From: Flammeovirgaceae bacterium SG7u.111
GTDB lineage: Bacteria > Bacteroidota > Bacteroidia > Cytophagales > Flammeovirgaceae
DNA: 64,000 nucleotides
Direction of reading: 5' to 3'
NCBI GenBank assembly: GCA_034044135.1
Contig: CP139021.1
Span: forward strand, 821,635-885,634
This document shows positions 16,601 to 25,607 of this stretch, piece by piece; position 1 is the first letter of the stretch, and each line of letters begins with the position of its first letter. A program made the position numbers and the translations under genes. Below the pieces are notes generated by a model that was not told the DNA's origin, searched no databases, and was given only the letters and a program-made list of their open reading frames with translations.

Positions 16601-19273
16601 GCTTTGGAAAAAGTAGCGAAGCTCGTTGTGTGTCGAGGGAATTTCAAGCTTGCCTTCGATGATACATCTTGCAAGTTCGGTTTCATCTTGACCGATAAGC
16701 AAGGGAAAACCTTGGCGAAACATCCTGTGTTTTTTGCCGATGAAGAATATGCCGAGACAAAGCTTCAGCAAGTTTTTGAGTATTTGAAGAGGGATTATTT
16801 GCTTGTCAATATCTCTGATCCTTCGCTCAATTATTATTTTTTCCTCAAAGATAAAGAAGGAAACAACTTGCTTTCTAGCAATAAAAGTTATGCTTCGGAG
16901 CAAGAAGCGTTGGCTGCTTTTTGCCTACTAGAGGAAATCGGTAAAAAACTTGCCTCGTACCGAAAAACCGCTTTTTCTGACTCATTTTCTTATGAATTGG
17001 TAGATGAAGAAGGGCAAGTGTTGGCAACTCCAAGGCTTGCTTTTCCCACCGAAGAAAAACGAGATAAGGCAATTGAATACATCCTTGTTTTTCTGCTGAC
17101 CAAGGGCGTTTCCCATGAGCTTTCATCGAAAAAAGGAAAATGGGGTTTCAGCGTATTAGGTAAAAAAGAACAGCCTCTTTTGGAAAGCGAGAAGGGTTAC
17201 GAGGAGAAAATGGAAGCGTTAGAAATGCTTTCTATGTTGATAAAACAAGGGGAAGAGCCAGCGAATTACCGCCTTACGGGTGATGAAAAAAGCTGTGAAT
17301 ATAGCTTTGCAGTGTTGGGTGAGGAAGGAGAAGTGTTGGCAAATGCAACGAAAATATTTAGCGAGCCAGCCGAGCGGGATAGGTGGAAGGACAAGGTGAT
17401 CGAGTACCTCAACTCCTTTGAAATTGAGTCCGAAATAGTGGTCTCGGATGGGCTTTATCAGTACCAGATTTTGGATGACGATTGCAATACAGCACTTACT
17501 AGCGAGGAAATATTTAAGAGCAAAAGGCAAGCGTTGTGGGCATTTGAAGAAGCGATGTCGCTCGCTGCCAACAGGGATAACTACCTCTACAAGGGCAAAA
17601 AAGGCAACTATGGTTTTGCCCTTTGCGACTATGCCGGGCAAGTGATTGCCTCGCACCCTGAAACTTACAAAACCATAAAAGCTCAAAAAGAGGTAGTTTC
17701 CGAGTGCCAATATCAATTTGACGGGGCGGAAGTTGAACCTAAGTTTGCTCCTGAAAAACCGGGCTACCGTTTTGGTTTGTTTGACGACGAAAAAAACTTG
17801 CTGATCAAAAGCAGGCAGCAATTTGAGGTAGCCGAATCGGATGCGTCTGATTGTGGTTGCAGTGCTGGGGGCTGCGAAGGATCGGACGAAGCTTGGGAAG
17901 CCGTGGATGATTTTGTTCCTTTTGCCCAAGACTCAGCTAATTTCTACCCAACTGACAGTGAATGCAGCGGGGAATACAGCTTCGTAATAGCCAAGCCAGA
18001 CTACCAAGTTGCCTTTTCTTCCCAAGAGTTTGAAGAGGAAACGGGTGGACAAACCGGAGGGATTCCCTCGACTTTGCTGGCAAAAATCTCCCAAATAGTT
18101 TCGTCTCTTGACTTGCTCACCATTTTGTACACATCGCTGGTGGAAGACGAAGAAACCAGTCTTTGGGGCTTTGAAGTAAGCTTGGGCAAGCTGTTGGTTT
18201 TCAGAAATAAAAAAGCCTTTTCTACGAAAGAAGCTGCCGAGCAGGCTCTGGCTGTAGTGCTGGAAAAAGCGAAGGAGATTGATAATTATGTTCCTAGGGA
18301 AATTATTCGGACAGAAGCTTGTTCGGATTCGGAGGAGGAAACAATAACTCATTTTAGCTACGATCTTGCCGAAGAATGTGGGGAAGTAATAGCCGTAGGG
18401 ACAATCGAATTTGATACGGAAGAAGAGCGGGAGACAGCTGTTTTTGATTACTCCTTAGATTTTTGCCATTATTTATTGTTGAAACTGGAAGGCTTAGGCG
18501 AATACTTTTGGTTTAGCTTGTATGATGTTGGAGATGAAACCTTGCTCCGCTCATTTGCCGATTTTTCCTCCGAAGATGAAGCACTGATCGATTTTTGGGC
18601 ATCGCTAGCTCTTCTTGGCAACAGCGAATCGTACCAAATTTATAAGAATGAAAATGGGGCTTGGGCCTTCCAAGTTGTAGATAAAAGCAAGGTATTAGCC
18701 AGTTCTGCTACTTTTTCTTCCAAAGAGGAACGAGATGCGAAAATGGAGGGCATCCTAAAAATGGTCAATTGCGAAGGAGTACATTTGGTAGAGCATATTT
18801 TGCTGCGCCCTAGCTCCACTGCTGATACGCTTTTGCCCATCCACATAGATAAAACCTGTTACGAAGAAGCGCTCCAAGAAGAAGAAAGCACCATGGGCGA
18901 CCCTTATTCTTTTTGGGTTTCTGTGGTCATCCCTTACTGGACCGAGCGATTTAGGCAGATGGAATTTCGAAAGTTTTTTGAAGATACGCTCCGCAAGGAA
19001 GCTCCCGCCCATGTGGCACTAAAAATCTGCTGGGTAGACCCAAGGCAGATGTGCAATTTTGAAAGTGCATACCAAGAATGGAAACTCGAAAAAGCGTTTA
19101 ACGAGCAGTCTTGTGCCCTCAGCTCTGTGCAAAACAGGCTCATAGATATTCTTACAAGTCTCAAAAATCATTTCCCAAGCAGGTCACTCATAGGCGGCTG
19201 TGGAGAGGAAAATGGAGACATTGACGATGCCGATCAGTACCTCGTGCTGGGGCAAAGTATTTTGAAAGATTGA
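13670..19273 (+). CDS. Giant Pvc12-like baseplate protein with about 20 tandem YegP/DUF1508-like units
   Basis: 1867 residues. Residues 1-630 are the conserved Pvc12/Afp12 head (NWTDYNLHDPGITIMEVLCY near 40-62, DVGYRLNLP, later RNRGIGYNYLLPDLGTNAGF). Residues about 1700-1867 are the conserved tail (VHLVEHILLRPS, DPYSFWVSVVIPYWTERFRQ, LRKEAPAHVALKICWVDP). Between them lie about 1070 residues in roughly 20 units of 50-60 residues. Odd units run like FLLKDEYGNVLLESKGEYAS-EEEA; even units like CEYGFYLTDGEGEKIAEH followed by EEER-x-x-AI. This resembles the two-strand-pair fold of YegP/DUF1508. Family members I know are about 900-1000 residues, so the insertion roughly doubles the size. In T4 terms the head is gp7-like wedge; the repeats may radiate as arms. 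Confidence 0.88.
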   Translation: MPKSVTISKANSPLPDYLDFKRLKQEGITYIEELAGKNWTDYNLHDPGITIMEVLCYALMDVGYRLNLPIEDLLVPKPEDRKNRENRENNFFTPSEILTNNPLTITDYRRLLMDIKGVKNVWLKVVEKRKSDDSSEAEKEYPIRSRQPIYLHCQEDKPVLSYLDEENAAELHEVKLRGLYRVYLELEENFAWNDCGQPLIDRGKVLSDVRQRLHEHRNLCEDFEDFVLLGEEGIGTCAEIELSSSAKPVEVMVKILEALHDLLSPQIQHYTLPQLLDKGKAIEDVFEGRPHSMDSHGFIDVDELERIEKREVLHTSDFYNVLIDIEGIVAIKRLEIASFIDNVRQTTWQKWCLRLSDSYSPVLDIENSRISFFKGVFPVSLRSDERILATRKFEEIKAATRKGKLDAYNLDLAVPYGQFRLLHDYYSIQNEFPLTYGIGEDGLPSTASNEVKIKAKQLKGYLTLFDQVLANYLGSVANLRDVFALFDPVKPHTYFSQQLEEKNTPKVTELLFNYADENDPSYSSELENITENSEEFVERRERFLDHLLARFSEDFTDYETLVTSLDGIKAEPSQMNADKENFLKNYPTTSRNRGIGYNYLLPDLGTNAGFLERTADLLALKGCGDHTSQLNHFKVVKECEKHYFEIRNCEEVWLKSCEGFESEEEAKLAFDRLCHHLFEEDHYALSECFPFTFWFENKKGKKIASHPHSYNTADERDFALEKLLVFLKTGIPFQLDKIEGLFHFELQNSEGETVLKSIKGYETEEEAKQVLCLALALGRDIANYSGKPCEETPFGFGLVHGEDAVAVHPSCYETEEAKDQAIQKLHHFIRLRGLDGEVRVMEGYFLAVIKRGDQTLLTNIHQFATQEEAQAVCEQLLELAKVGENYFLLHDEKSCEYGFYLTDGEGEKIAEHKGVYESEEERTTAIEAIVAYLTETENAPCEAVEITDTYHFLLKDEYGNVLLESKGEYASEEEANLALEKVAKLVVCRGNFKLAFDDTSCKFGFILTDKQGKTLAKHPVFFADEEYAETKLQQVFEYLKRDYLLVNISDPSLNYYFFLKDKEGNNLLSSNKSYASEQEALAAFCLLEEIGKKLASYRKTAFSDSFSYELVDEEGQVLATPRLAFPTEEKRDKAIEYILVFLLTKGVSHELSSKKGKWGFSVLGKKEQPLLESEKGYEEKMEALEMLSMLIKQGEEPANYRLTGDEKSCEYSFAVLGEEGEVLANATKIFSEPAERDRWKDKVIEYLNSFEIESEIVVSDGLYQYQILDDDCNTALTSEEIFKSKRQALWAFEEAMSLAANRDNYLYKGKKGNYGFALCDYAGQVIASHPETYKTIKAQKEVVSECQYQFDGAEVEPKFAPEKPGYRFGLFDDEKNLLIKSRQQFEVAESDASDCGCSAGGCEGSDEAWEAVDDFVPFAQDSANFYPTDSECSGEYSFVIAKPDYQVAFSSQEFEEETGGQTGGIPSTLLAKISQIVSSLDLLTILYTSLVEDEETSLWGFEVSLGKLLVFRNKKAFSTKEAAEQALAVVLEKAKEIDNYVPREIIRTEACSDSEEETITHFSYDLAEECGEVIAVGTIEFDTEEERETAVFDYSLDFCHYLLLKLEGLGEYFWFSLYDVGDETLLRSFADFSSEDEALIDFWASLALLGNSESYQIYKNENGAWAFQVVDKSKVLASSATFSSKEERDAKMEGILKMVNCEGVHLVEHILLRPSSTADTLLPIHIDKTCYEEALQEEESTMGDPYSFWVSVVIPYWTERFRQMEFRKFFEDTLRKEAPAHVALKICWVDPRQMCNFESAYQEWKLEKAFNEQSCALSSVQNRLIDILTSLKNHFPSRSLIGGCGEENGDIDDADQYLVLGQSILKD

Positions 19274-19317
19274 TCAACTCCTTCGATCACAAAACCTTGA
19301 TAAAAAAATAATTAGTG

Positions 19318-22300
19318 ATGACAACGAACCTTAATTCTGCGGAAAAGAGAGTATATCCTGAGTTTGTTGCAAACCAGGTGTTGACTCAAAAAGATCTCAA
19401 CAATATTGTTGGTTATCTGGACGAGCAAAACCGCCTTACCCGCACCCAGTTGGTAGGGTCGGGGGTTGTGTGTGGGCTAGAGGTATCGAGAGGAGAAAAC
19501 AATGCTATTGTTATTTCAAATGGGCTGGGAATAACCTCAGAAGGTTTTTTGGTAAGGGAAGAATTGAAGAAAAAGGAGAGCTTTGGAGGGGAAATACCTG
19601 AGGTAGAAGCAGCTGAAGGAGAAGAACAACATATAGCAACAGAAAAGAAATATACCCATTACAAGGAGTATAATATTCCCCAAAAATACTTCCATCTTAA
19701 GAAGGAGTTCGATAAAAATGAGCCCAAAACAACTACAACGGCAGCGAGCACTGAAGAGAAAATAGTCACTGCTTTTGAGTTGTTGGAAAGCAGCATGGAG
19801 GGCGCTACAAGTTTAGAAGGTAGAACTGAGGCGTTTTTGAAGAGCCATTCGGTTGTTCTTTTTCTTGAGCAAGAGGTTGCTTATAAGGACAGTTGTAACG
19901 GAGATTGTAATTCTACGGGAATAAAGCGCAGTTTCGATATCAAGAAACTTCTGATTGCAAATACTATTCTAGATGACCTACTTAAGGTAGGCTATGAAAT
20001 AGGCGATGCAACAGTTGATACTTTTTTTAAAGGAAAATATTTGCTGGAATCACCTAGGTTAAGGCAGTTTGGTTACACCGAAAGTTTGGGGAAAATCTCT
20101 CTTACCAATATCAATTCGGTAGAGATTTTCTACAATAGGTACTATCACGTTTGTGAGCTGGGCATCGGGGATATTTCAGCCAAGCTTAATAATCTTTACC
20201 ATACATTTTCCACCGTTTTTACCTTTAGTATTTTCAAAGGCTATACACACAGTAGTTTGAAAAATGCTTTTAGTGGTGTGCAGACGACTTTGCAATCATA
20301 TTTGCAAAAAGATTACGATATCCAGTATTTTTATGCCTTTTTGGGTGATTTGGTGTTGGCTTACGAAGAATTTAGGGCAGCCGCATTTGACCTGATGGAC
20401 GATTGTGGGATTGGAAACGAGCGTTTTCCCTATTTTCTTTCCCTTGGCGAGGCTGTGGTAGATGAACCGTGTAAAGGCTCGCCTTATCGGATGGATTTCA
20501 CTCAACCTCCTATCTATAATGGCAACCAGAAACGTGTGAAGGAAGTGAAAGTGCTTTACGAACGTTTGTTGTTTTTGCTTGAAGGTAACAAGGAAAACAC
20601 GTTGGTGAATTTTGAAATACCGAAAGTAGATGAAATAAAGGATGAAAGCGGTACGCTCGCAATTACGAAGACAATTCCTAGCCAGAAAAGAGGAAGTGCC
20701 CTGAGCCAACGGGCAATTCCCTATTATTATAAAGAAGAAAGCGTTGCAGCTCTCAAGCCCAAATGGAGCTTTGAAAAATGGAGGAAATGCCAATCGGATG
20801 CAATTTATAATTTTTACACTACCCCAGCAGAAGCGTTTACGTGGCACATGGAATCGCCCGATTTTTATAGGATAGAAGGGCAGGTGGGGAAAGGTTATGC
20901 AGAAGTGATGGGTAGTATTTCCGATCAGCGGCTAGCCTATAATCTACCTTTCGACTTAGTGGGGGTGAAGCTTGGTTCACGCTTTGCCGACGATGATTTT
21001 GATATAAAATGCTATTTCGAATTGCTCAGCTTGCTCAATGCTGAGCTGCTCTGTGTACTCTGCGAAAAGCTTACGCCATTTCTTATGAATAATGCAGGAT
21101 CTTTGCCGGGGACTTCACCTCGACTGGAGGCTTGGAGGGCAATTGTAGGGCAAATAGAAGCGGGGGAAAATATAAGCACCACAAGCCCAACCTTTGGGGA
21201 AGAAGACCAAGCATTTATCAAGCTCTTTTCTGCATGTAAAAAAAGTAGTTCGACCGGAAGGAAGACTGATCCTTTGTTTTTCATGTATCTTTTTAGAAAT
21301 GAGCTAAGTCAAGGTCAATTTGGAGTTAGTGTATTACCTGTTTTTTTTGAGATGATGAATACCTTAGTCGCACTGATAAACGGTCCGCTGAGCGAAACAG
21401 GTTGCGATATCGAAAAATTGAGTTACGATTATTTGGAAAGGTTCATTTCTACAACTAAAAACCTGATTGCAGAACTTGAGAAACAGGGAGGAAGTGATGA
21501 TGATGGTAATGATAATGAATTGATATCTAGCCTGAAAGCATTGATCAATTGCTGTGAGATTACGAAGTTCAAGAATCTGAAAACACATATTGATTGCTAT
21601 AAGAGCCAGTTTTTGTTCCACAATTTTGCCTTAAAGCACCCTGGTCTGGAACATGGTGGAGGTGTACCCAGAGGCGGAACATTTGTGGTGGTCTATGCGG
21701 AAACGGAGAATCTTGCCTCTTTTTTGAATACTAACAATTCTGACAAGAACCTTCATCTATTGAGGCATCTTTTGGGGCAAGAAAATGAGGACGATGTACA
21801 GGTTTCCATTTCCAATTTTGATAAGCGGATAGTAGTTGGTGATTTTTATCTGCCTTACAGTTGCGCTTCCGATTGCCCGCCAGTGGCTACGTTGGTAGAG
21901 CGACCAAAGCCGGTGATCTATTTAAACCCATCTGTTTTTTGTGGTGGAGTGGAAGGGGAGTATGGAATCTTCCTTTTCCCGCAAGGCGGAGAAATTGTAG
22001 AACCTCGCTCAGCAGCCATAAGAAAAGATGCTGCTTCCGGGAAATATTACTTCGTACCGTCTAAAGTAGAAGCTTCAGATTACATAGCCAACTCTAAAAA
22101 AATTAAGCTGGTTTACTTGGTGAACGGATCGAAAGGGGAGACGGAGGTAACGGTGTTCCCAGCCGTAAATGCCGAATTTAGTGGGCTTAAAAACTTCTAT
22201 TGTATAGATGAAAACACAGAAGAACCTACACAAGTAACCTTGTTGCCAGACGATACCTCTGTGGAGAGCACGTTTAGTGCGAAGATTGTTGGGGGAGGTG

Positions 22301-23724
22301 ACTTGCCATTGACTAAGGGTAGATTGTTGTCATTATCAGGAAGGTCAATTCCTGAAGAAGGTCAGGTAATGATTGAAGTTATGCATAAGGTGGTTAGTAA
22401 TGAATCTACCTGCCCAAATAGCCTTACCAAGCAAAGTTTGTTGGTCTTGAAACCAAATGTCGAATTTGCCATTGAGTACCAAGGTGAGCCTTATTCGGCA
22501 GATGAAAATGGGGTTGTTCAGATTTGTATTGAAAAAGAAGGGGAGAAAATCCAATTGGTTCCAGTGGAAGGCGGTGGAGAGTTTGCGGCAGATGTTTCTT
22601 CGGTAGCAGAGGACGGAACGTACACGGTCAGCTTCCCAGCTGGCTCTAATGATAAGCGGGTGACTGTCCAATTCATCTATACAATAAAACGAGCATACAA
22701 CTTGCCCGATGGCACGGAGGAAGTTTGTGAAGAATCTAATACCGTTACTGCTTTAATTGCCGAAAGGGTAAATACTGAGTTTACTGGCTTGGATGAATCG
22801 TATTGTATAGACCGAAATCCAAAACTTGGAACTAAAGTGACGCTTGTGCCAGCAGATCCGACGGTAAAAGGAGTATTTATTGTGGATGGCAATGCGCTTG
22901 AAGGAAATATAGTTAATCTGAACGCAAGTTTATTACCTGCCGAGCAAGAGGAAACAACCCTCGAAGTTCGGTATGAAACCATTGGCGGTGGAGCACTTTG
23001 CCCAAGCAGCACTTCTAAACTGGTCGAGCTTAAGTTGAGGCCAGCAGTAGAATTTACGTTATTGGAAGAAAATACGATGCTTCTACTTTCAGAAACCACA
23101 ACGCTAGGCGGCGAGTTTAGCAGCAAGGCATTTGTAATAGAAGATGAGCTAGAAGGAAGAGTGGAATTTGAAAAAGATGAAGAGAATCCAAGGTTGTTCC
23201 GACTAAACTTTGAAAAAGTTTTTGAGGAGAGCGAAGATGCGAAGGAAGCATTTATTTCCATCACCTACTCCATTAATCCTGAAGATGGATGCGCCAATAG
23301 TTTTACCGCCAATGAGTTTCAAATCTTTAGGCAAAGTGAAGAAGAAGAGCCTGAGGTTGTAGAAAGCCCTACCGACTCACTTGATGCTATCGATACTGCC
23401 CTCAGCGAAAATTTTGTAAAAATTGTAAGAGTTTCTGAGGAAGAAAGAACTGCTCCTTTGGGCGAATTCAGAAAAGGGTTGAAGCAATTCCTAGAGCATT
23501 TGGAAACAAAACCCAATGACATAAAAACTGGTAGCAATGAAGCTGCAATATTTGATAAGCTCGAAGTCTTTGTAAAGAAATTCAAAACTGAAAATATCAA
23601 TTTCAATGCGGGTGGGGCGACTTCTAAGCCGATTAACCAAACCCTAAAACAAGTGCAGAAAGGTGAGAAGAAAAAGCCTTTGTTGGAAGAAAACTTAGAG
23701 GTGATCTTGAAAAGTGTGAAGTAA
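19318..23724 (+). CDS. Large eCIS-associated protein with Ig-like C-terminal domains
   Basis: 1468 residues from ATG 19318 (a GTG one codon earlier is less likely). The opening, RVYPEFVANQVLTQKDLNNI followed by YLDEQNRLTRTQLVGSGVVCGLEV, is one I associate with Bacteroidota eCIS loci, but I know no assigned function. Residues about 130-780 are mainly alpha-helical. From about 850 the protein becomes a chain of Ig/PKD-like beta domains: two clear repeats begin VNAEFSGLKNFYCID (about 950) and VNTEFTGLDESYCID (about 1150), each with Y-C-I-D and a later Cys-P, suggesting paired cysteines. The last 120 residues are helical. Probably a baseplate-attached or fibre-like element. It ends one base before the tape-measure start codon. 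Confidence 0.72.
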   Translation: MTTNLNSAEKRVYPEFVANQVLTQKDLNNIVGYLDEQNRLTRTQLVGSGVVCGLEVSRGENNAIVISNGLGITSEGFLVREELKKKESFGGEIPEVEAAEGEEQHIATEKKYTHYKEYNIPQKYFHLKKEFDKNEPKTTTTAASTEEKIVTAFELLESSMEGATSLEGRTEAFLKSHSVVLFLEQEVAYKDSCNGDCNSTGIKRSFDIKKLLIANTILDDLLKVGYEIGDATVDTFFKGKYLLESPRLRQFGYTESLGKISLTNINSVEIFYNRYYHVCELGIGDISAKLNNLYHTFSTVFTFSIFKGYTHSSLKNAFSGVQTTLQSYLQKDYDIQYFYAFLGDLVLAYEEFRAAAFDLMDDCGIGNERFPYFLSLGEAVVDEPCKGSPYRMDFTQPPIYNGNQKRVKEVKVLYERLLFLLEGNKENTLVNFEIPKVDEIKDESGTLAITKTIPSQKRGSALSQRAIPYYYKEESVAALKPKWSFEKWRKCQSDAIYNFYTTPAEAFTWHMESPDFYRIEGQVGKGYAEVMGSISDQRLAYNLPFDLVGVKLGSRFADDDFDIKCYFELLSLLNAELLCVLCEKLTPFLMNNAGSLPGTSPRLEAWRAIVGQIEAGENISTTSPTFGEEDQAFIKLFSACKKSSSTGRKTDPLFFMYLFRNELSQGQFGVSVLPVFFEMMNTLVALINGPLSETGCDIEKLSYDYLERFISTTKNLIAELEKQGGSDDDGNDNELISSLKALINCCEITKFKNLKTHIDCYKSQFLFHNFALKHPGLEHGGGVPRGGTFVVVYAETENLASFLNTNNSDKNLHLLRHLLGQENEDDVQVSISNFDKRIVVGDFYLPYSCASDCPPVATLVERPKPVIYLNPSVFCGGVEGEYGIFLFPQGGEIVEPRSAAIRKDAASGKYYFVPSKVEASDYIANSKKIKLVYLVNGSKGETEVTVFPAVNAEFSGLKNFYCIDENTEEPTQVTLLPDDTSVESTFSAKIVGGGDLPLTKGRLLSLSGRSIPEEGQVMIEVMHKVVSNESTCPNSLTKQSLLVLKPNVEFAIEYQGEPYSADENGVVQICIEKEGEKIQLVPVEGGGEFAADVSSVAEDGTYTVSFPAGSNDKRVTVQFIYTIKRAYNLPDGTEEVCEESNTVTALIAERVNTEFTGLDESYCIDRNPKLGTKVTLVPADPTVKGVFIVDGNALEGNIVNLNASLLPAEQEETTLEVRYETIGGGALCPSSTSKLVELKLRPAVEFTLLEENTMLLLSETTTLGGEFSSKAFVIEDELEGRVEFEKDEENPRLFRLNFEKVFEESEDAKEAFISITYSINPEDGCANSFTANEFQIFRQSEEEEPEVVESPTDSLDAIDTALSENFVKIVRVSEEERTAPLGEFRKGLKQFLEHLETKPNDIKTGSNEAAIFDKLEVFVKKFKTENINFNAGGATSKPINQTLKQVQKGEKKKPLLEENLEVILKSVK

Positions 23725-25491
23725 TTGTCAGCTGAGCAAAAACATATCATCCGGAGGCAAGTGTTTGATTTGAAGCTGCCGAAGCAAGAAGGTGCTTTTC
23801 AGCTTCAGGAAGAGGTGAAAGAACTGTTTTATGAGCAAATTTCGCCTATGCTAGAAAAGCTGTTTTCCGAAATTGCTCCTGCTGACAAAGTCCTTTCCAT
23901 TGATAATTTAACCTTGGATTTGGGCAAAATTCCACTCGCCCAGTTGCAAGAAAGCTTGCTGAAAAGGATAGAAACAGAATTTAGAGAAAGAGTAAAAACT
24001 GAGGTGGGAGGTAGGCTATCTGTAGCAAAAAGGAGCAGGGAAAAAGATCGGGACGATGCTTTTTTAGAGAGGGAAAAGAGCCGTTCAAACTGGGAAGTGT
24101 TTCTGTATTTTTTGGCGATGGGAAATATGCCTTGGAACTCGACCTTGGGAAGCATTTCTGCCTTGGAAAAGGAAATACAGGTGTTTTTGGAAGATAAAAA
24201 CGTGTTTCCTGAGCAGCTAAAAACAGAATTGGCTCGCCATCTGGCTGAGAAAAAAATACTGATTCGTTTGGTCAGCCAGTTTTCCAATCACTTTTTAGCA
24301 ACGGTGATGGATAGGCTGTTAGGGAAAGAAATAAATGAGCTAAGGTCTCTGTATCTGCTGGTGGAAAAGCAAGCGGAAGACTTTGGGTTGGGAAGGCGAG
24401 AGCAGCAAGAGCTGAGGCAAGTTTATTGGTTCGTTTCTCTTGAAAAAGCGGTTCGTCAGCCTTCGGTTAAAAGTATCGAACTTATAAAATCAGCCTTGGA
24501 AGCTGTAGTTCTTTATTTTTCAAACATCACTCAAAAAAATAAACAAGCTGTATGTGAAGAACTTGACAAGCAGTTGCTCATTTTGCAGAAGAGCAAAAGC
24601 ATTTCCAACTTGCCAGTTGCGAGTAGTAGAAAAGTGCTAGAGGAATTGAAGAAAGAGTGGGCTAAAAGAGAGGGAAAAGGTTCGGAGGTGAAGGGAAACC
24701 CAATACAACATCTAACCGAAAAGAAACCTTTCCAAAAGGATAAAGAAGATCAGGTTAAATCGTCTGGCAAAGGGATCTCTCAAAAAAAATCAGGCAATCC
24801 AACTCAAAATGAAGATAGTTTTAAAAGCACAAACCCTTCCTTTTCTCTCGATAAAACTGCTGGAAAAAGTGAGAAGAAAGCTTTGGGAGGGTTAGCAGAT
24901 AAAACAAGAGAAAATGACCTTTCGGCGAAAGCCAAAGAAGAAAAGGCAGAGAAAAGTAAAGACCAATTTCAACATCGAGTTTTGCAAAACGAACAAGAAG
25001 GAGTTTACATCAAAAATGCTGGTTTGGTATTGCTTGCCCCTTTCATTCCCACGCTCTTTGGCAAATTAGGTTTCGTTTCAGAAAAGGCGATCAGTCATAA
25101 AGATAAAGCGGTGCATCTGTTGCAATATTTGGTGAGCGGCGCATCTCAGACCGATGAGTCAGAGCTGACACTTAACAAGCTGCTTTGCGGAATTTCTCTC
25201 AGTGAGCCTATTGCACAAGAAGCCTTTTTCCACCCCGAGGAACTTGCCGAGGCAGACGGAATGCTGGAAGCGGTAATTGAGCATTGGAAAGCCTTGAAAG
25301 GAACTTCCATACAAGGGTTGCAAGAAACTTTTTTGCAAAGGGATGGCAAACTTTCCCGCACAGCAGATAAAAAATGGCTGCTTCAAGTAGAGCAAAAAGC
25401 TTACGATATTCTACTTGCCCAACTTCCTTGGGGCTATTCGATGGTCAAGCTTTCGTGGATGGAAGATGTGCTCACTGTAGAGTGGGCTTGA
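23725..25491 (+). CDS. Contractile injection system tape-measure-type protein (Pvc14/Afp14-like)
   Basis: 588 residues with a TTG start directly abutting the TAA of the gene before it; no ATG occurs until codon 38 and the family's conserved opening (HIIRRQVFDLKLP, then EGAFQLQEEVKELFYEQISP) begins at codon 7, so TTG is the credible start. The N-terminus and the C-terminal block (GLVLLAPFIPTLFGKLGFV, HLLQYLVSGAS, LTLNKLLCGISLSEPI, then LPWGYSMVKLSWMEDVLTVEW) are the two conserved regions of the CIS_TMP family. They flank a lysine/serine/glutamate-rich linker (about 305-410). The protein probably sets tube length. 588 residues is short for a purely helical ruler of a long particle. Confidence 0.85.
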   Translation: MSAEQKHIIRRQVFDLKLPKQEGAFQLQEEVKELFYEQISPMLEKLFSEIAPADKVLSIDNLTLDLGKIPLAQLQESLLKRIETEFRERVKTEVGGRLSVAKRSREKDRDDAFLEREKSRSNWEVFLYFLAMGNMPWNSTLGSISALEKEIQVFLEDKNVFPEQLKTELARHLAEKKILIRLVSQFSNHFLATVMDRLLGKEINELRSLYLLVEKQAEDFGLGRREQQELRQVYWFVSLEKAVRQPSVKSIELIKSALEAVVLYFSNITQKNKQAVCEELDKQLLILQKSKSISNLPVASSRKVLEELKKEWAKREGKGSEVKGNPIQHLTEKKPFQKDKEDQVKSSGKGISQKKSGNPTQNEDSFKSTNPSFSLDKTAGKSEKKALGGLADKTRENDLSAKAKEEKAEKSKDQFQHRVLQNEQEGVYIKNAGLVLLAPFIPTLFGKLGFVSEKAISHKDKAVHLLQYLVSGASQTDESELTLNKLLCGISLSEPIAQEAFFHPEELAEADGMLEAVIEHWKALKGTSIQGLQETFLQRDGKLSRTADKKWLLQVEQKAYDILLAQLPWGYSMVKLSWMEDVLTVEWA

Positions 25492-25566
25492 AGAAATTAA
25501 AGATAAAATTTAAGTACACTATTAATTAGAAATATGGTTTAGAAATAAATTTTCTGGCATCTCTCC

Positions 25567-25590
25567 GTTATCAGATAACATCTTATCTGA
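25567..25590 (+). promoter_or_regulatory. Two overlapping palindromes upstream of the 701-aa gene
   Basis: GTTATC-A-GATAAC occupies 25567-25579 and TCAGATAA/TTATCTGA with a CATC loop occupies 25571-25590, so they share bases and cannot both form at once. They lie 18 bases before ATG 25608 in the widest gap (116 bases) of this part of the operon. They could be a protein-binding site or an RNA switch separating structural genes from cargo genes. Confidence 0.5.
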
Positions 25591-25607
25591 AACTTAAAAA
25601 CACAACA

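Noticed and set aside
13670-19273. The Pvc12-like protein as a fusion of two genes or a frameshifted pair
   Set aside because: The reading frame is open throughout and the conserved head and tail are both present in order, so it is one gene with an internal repeat block.
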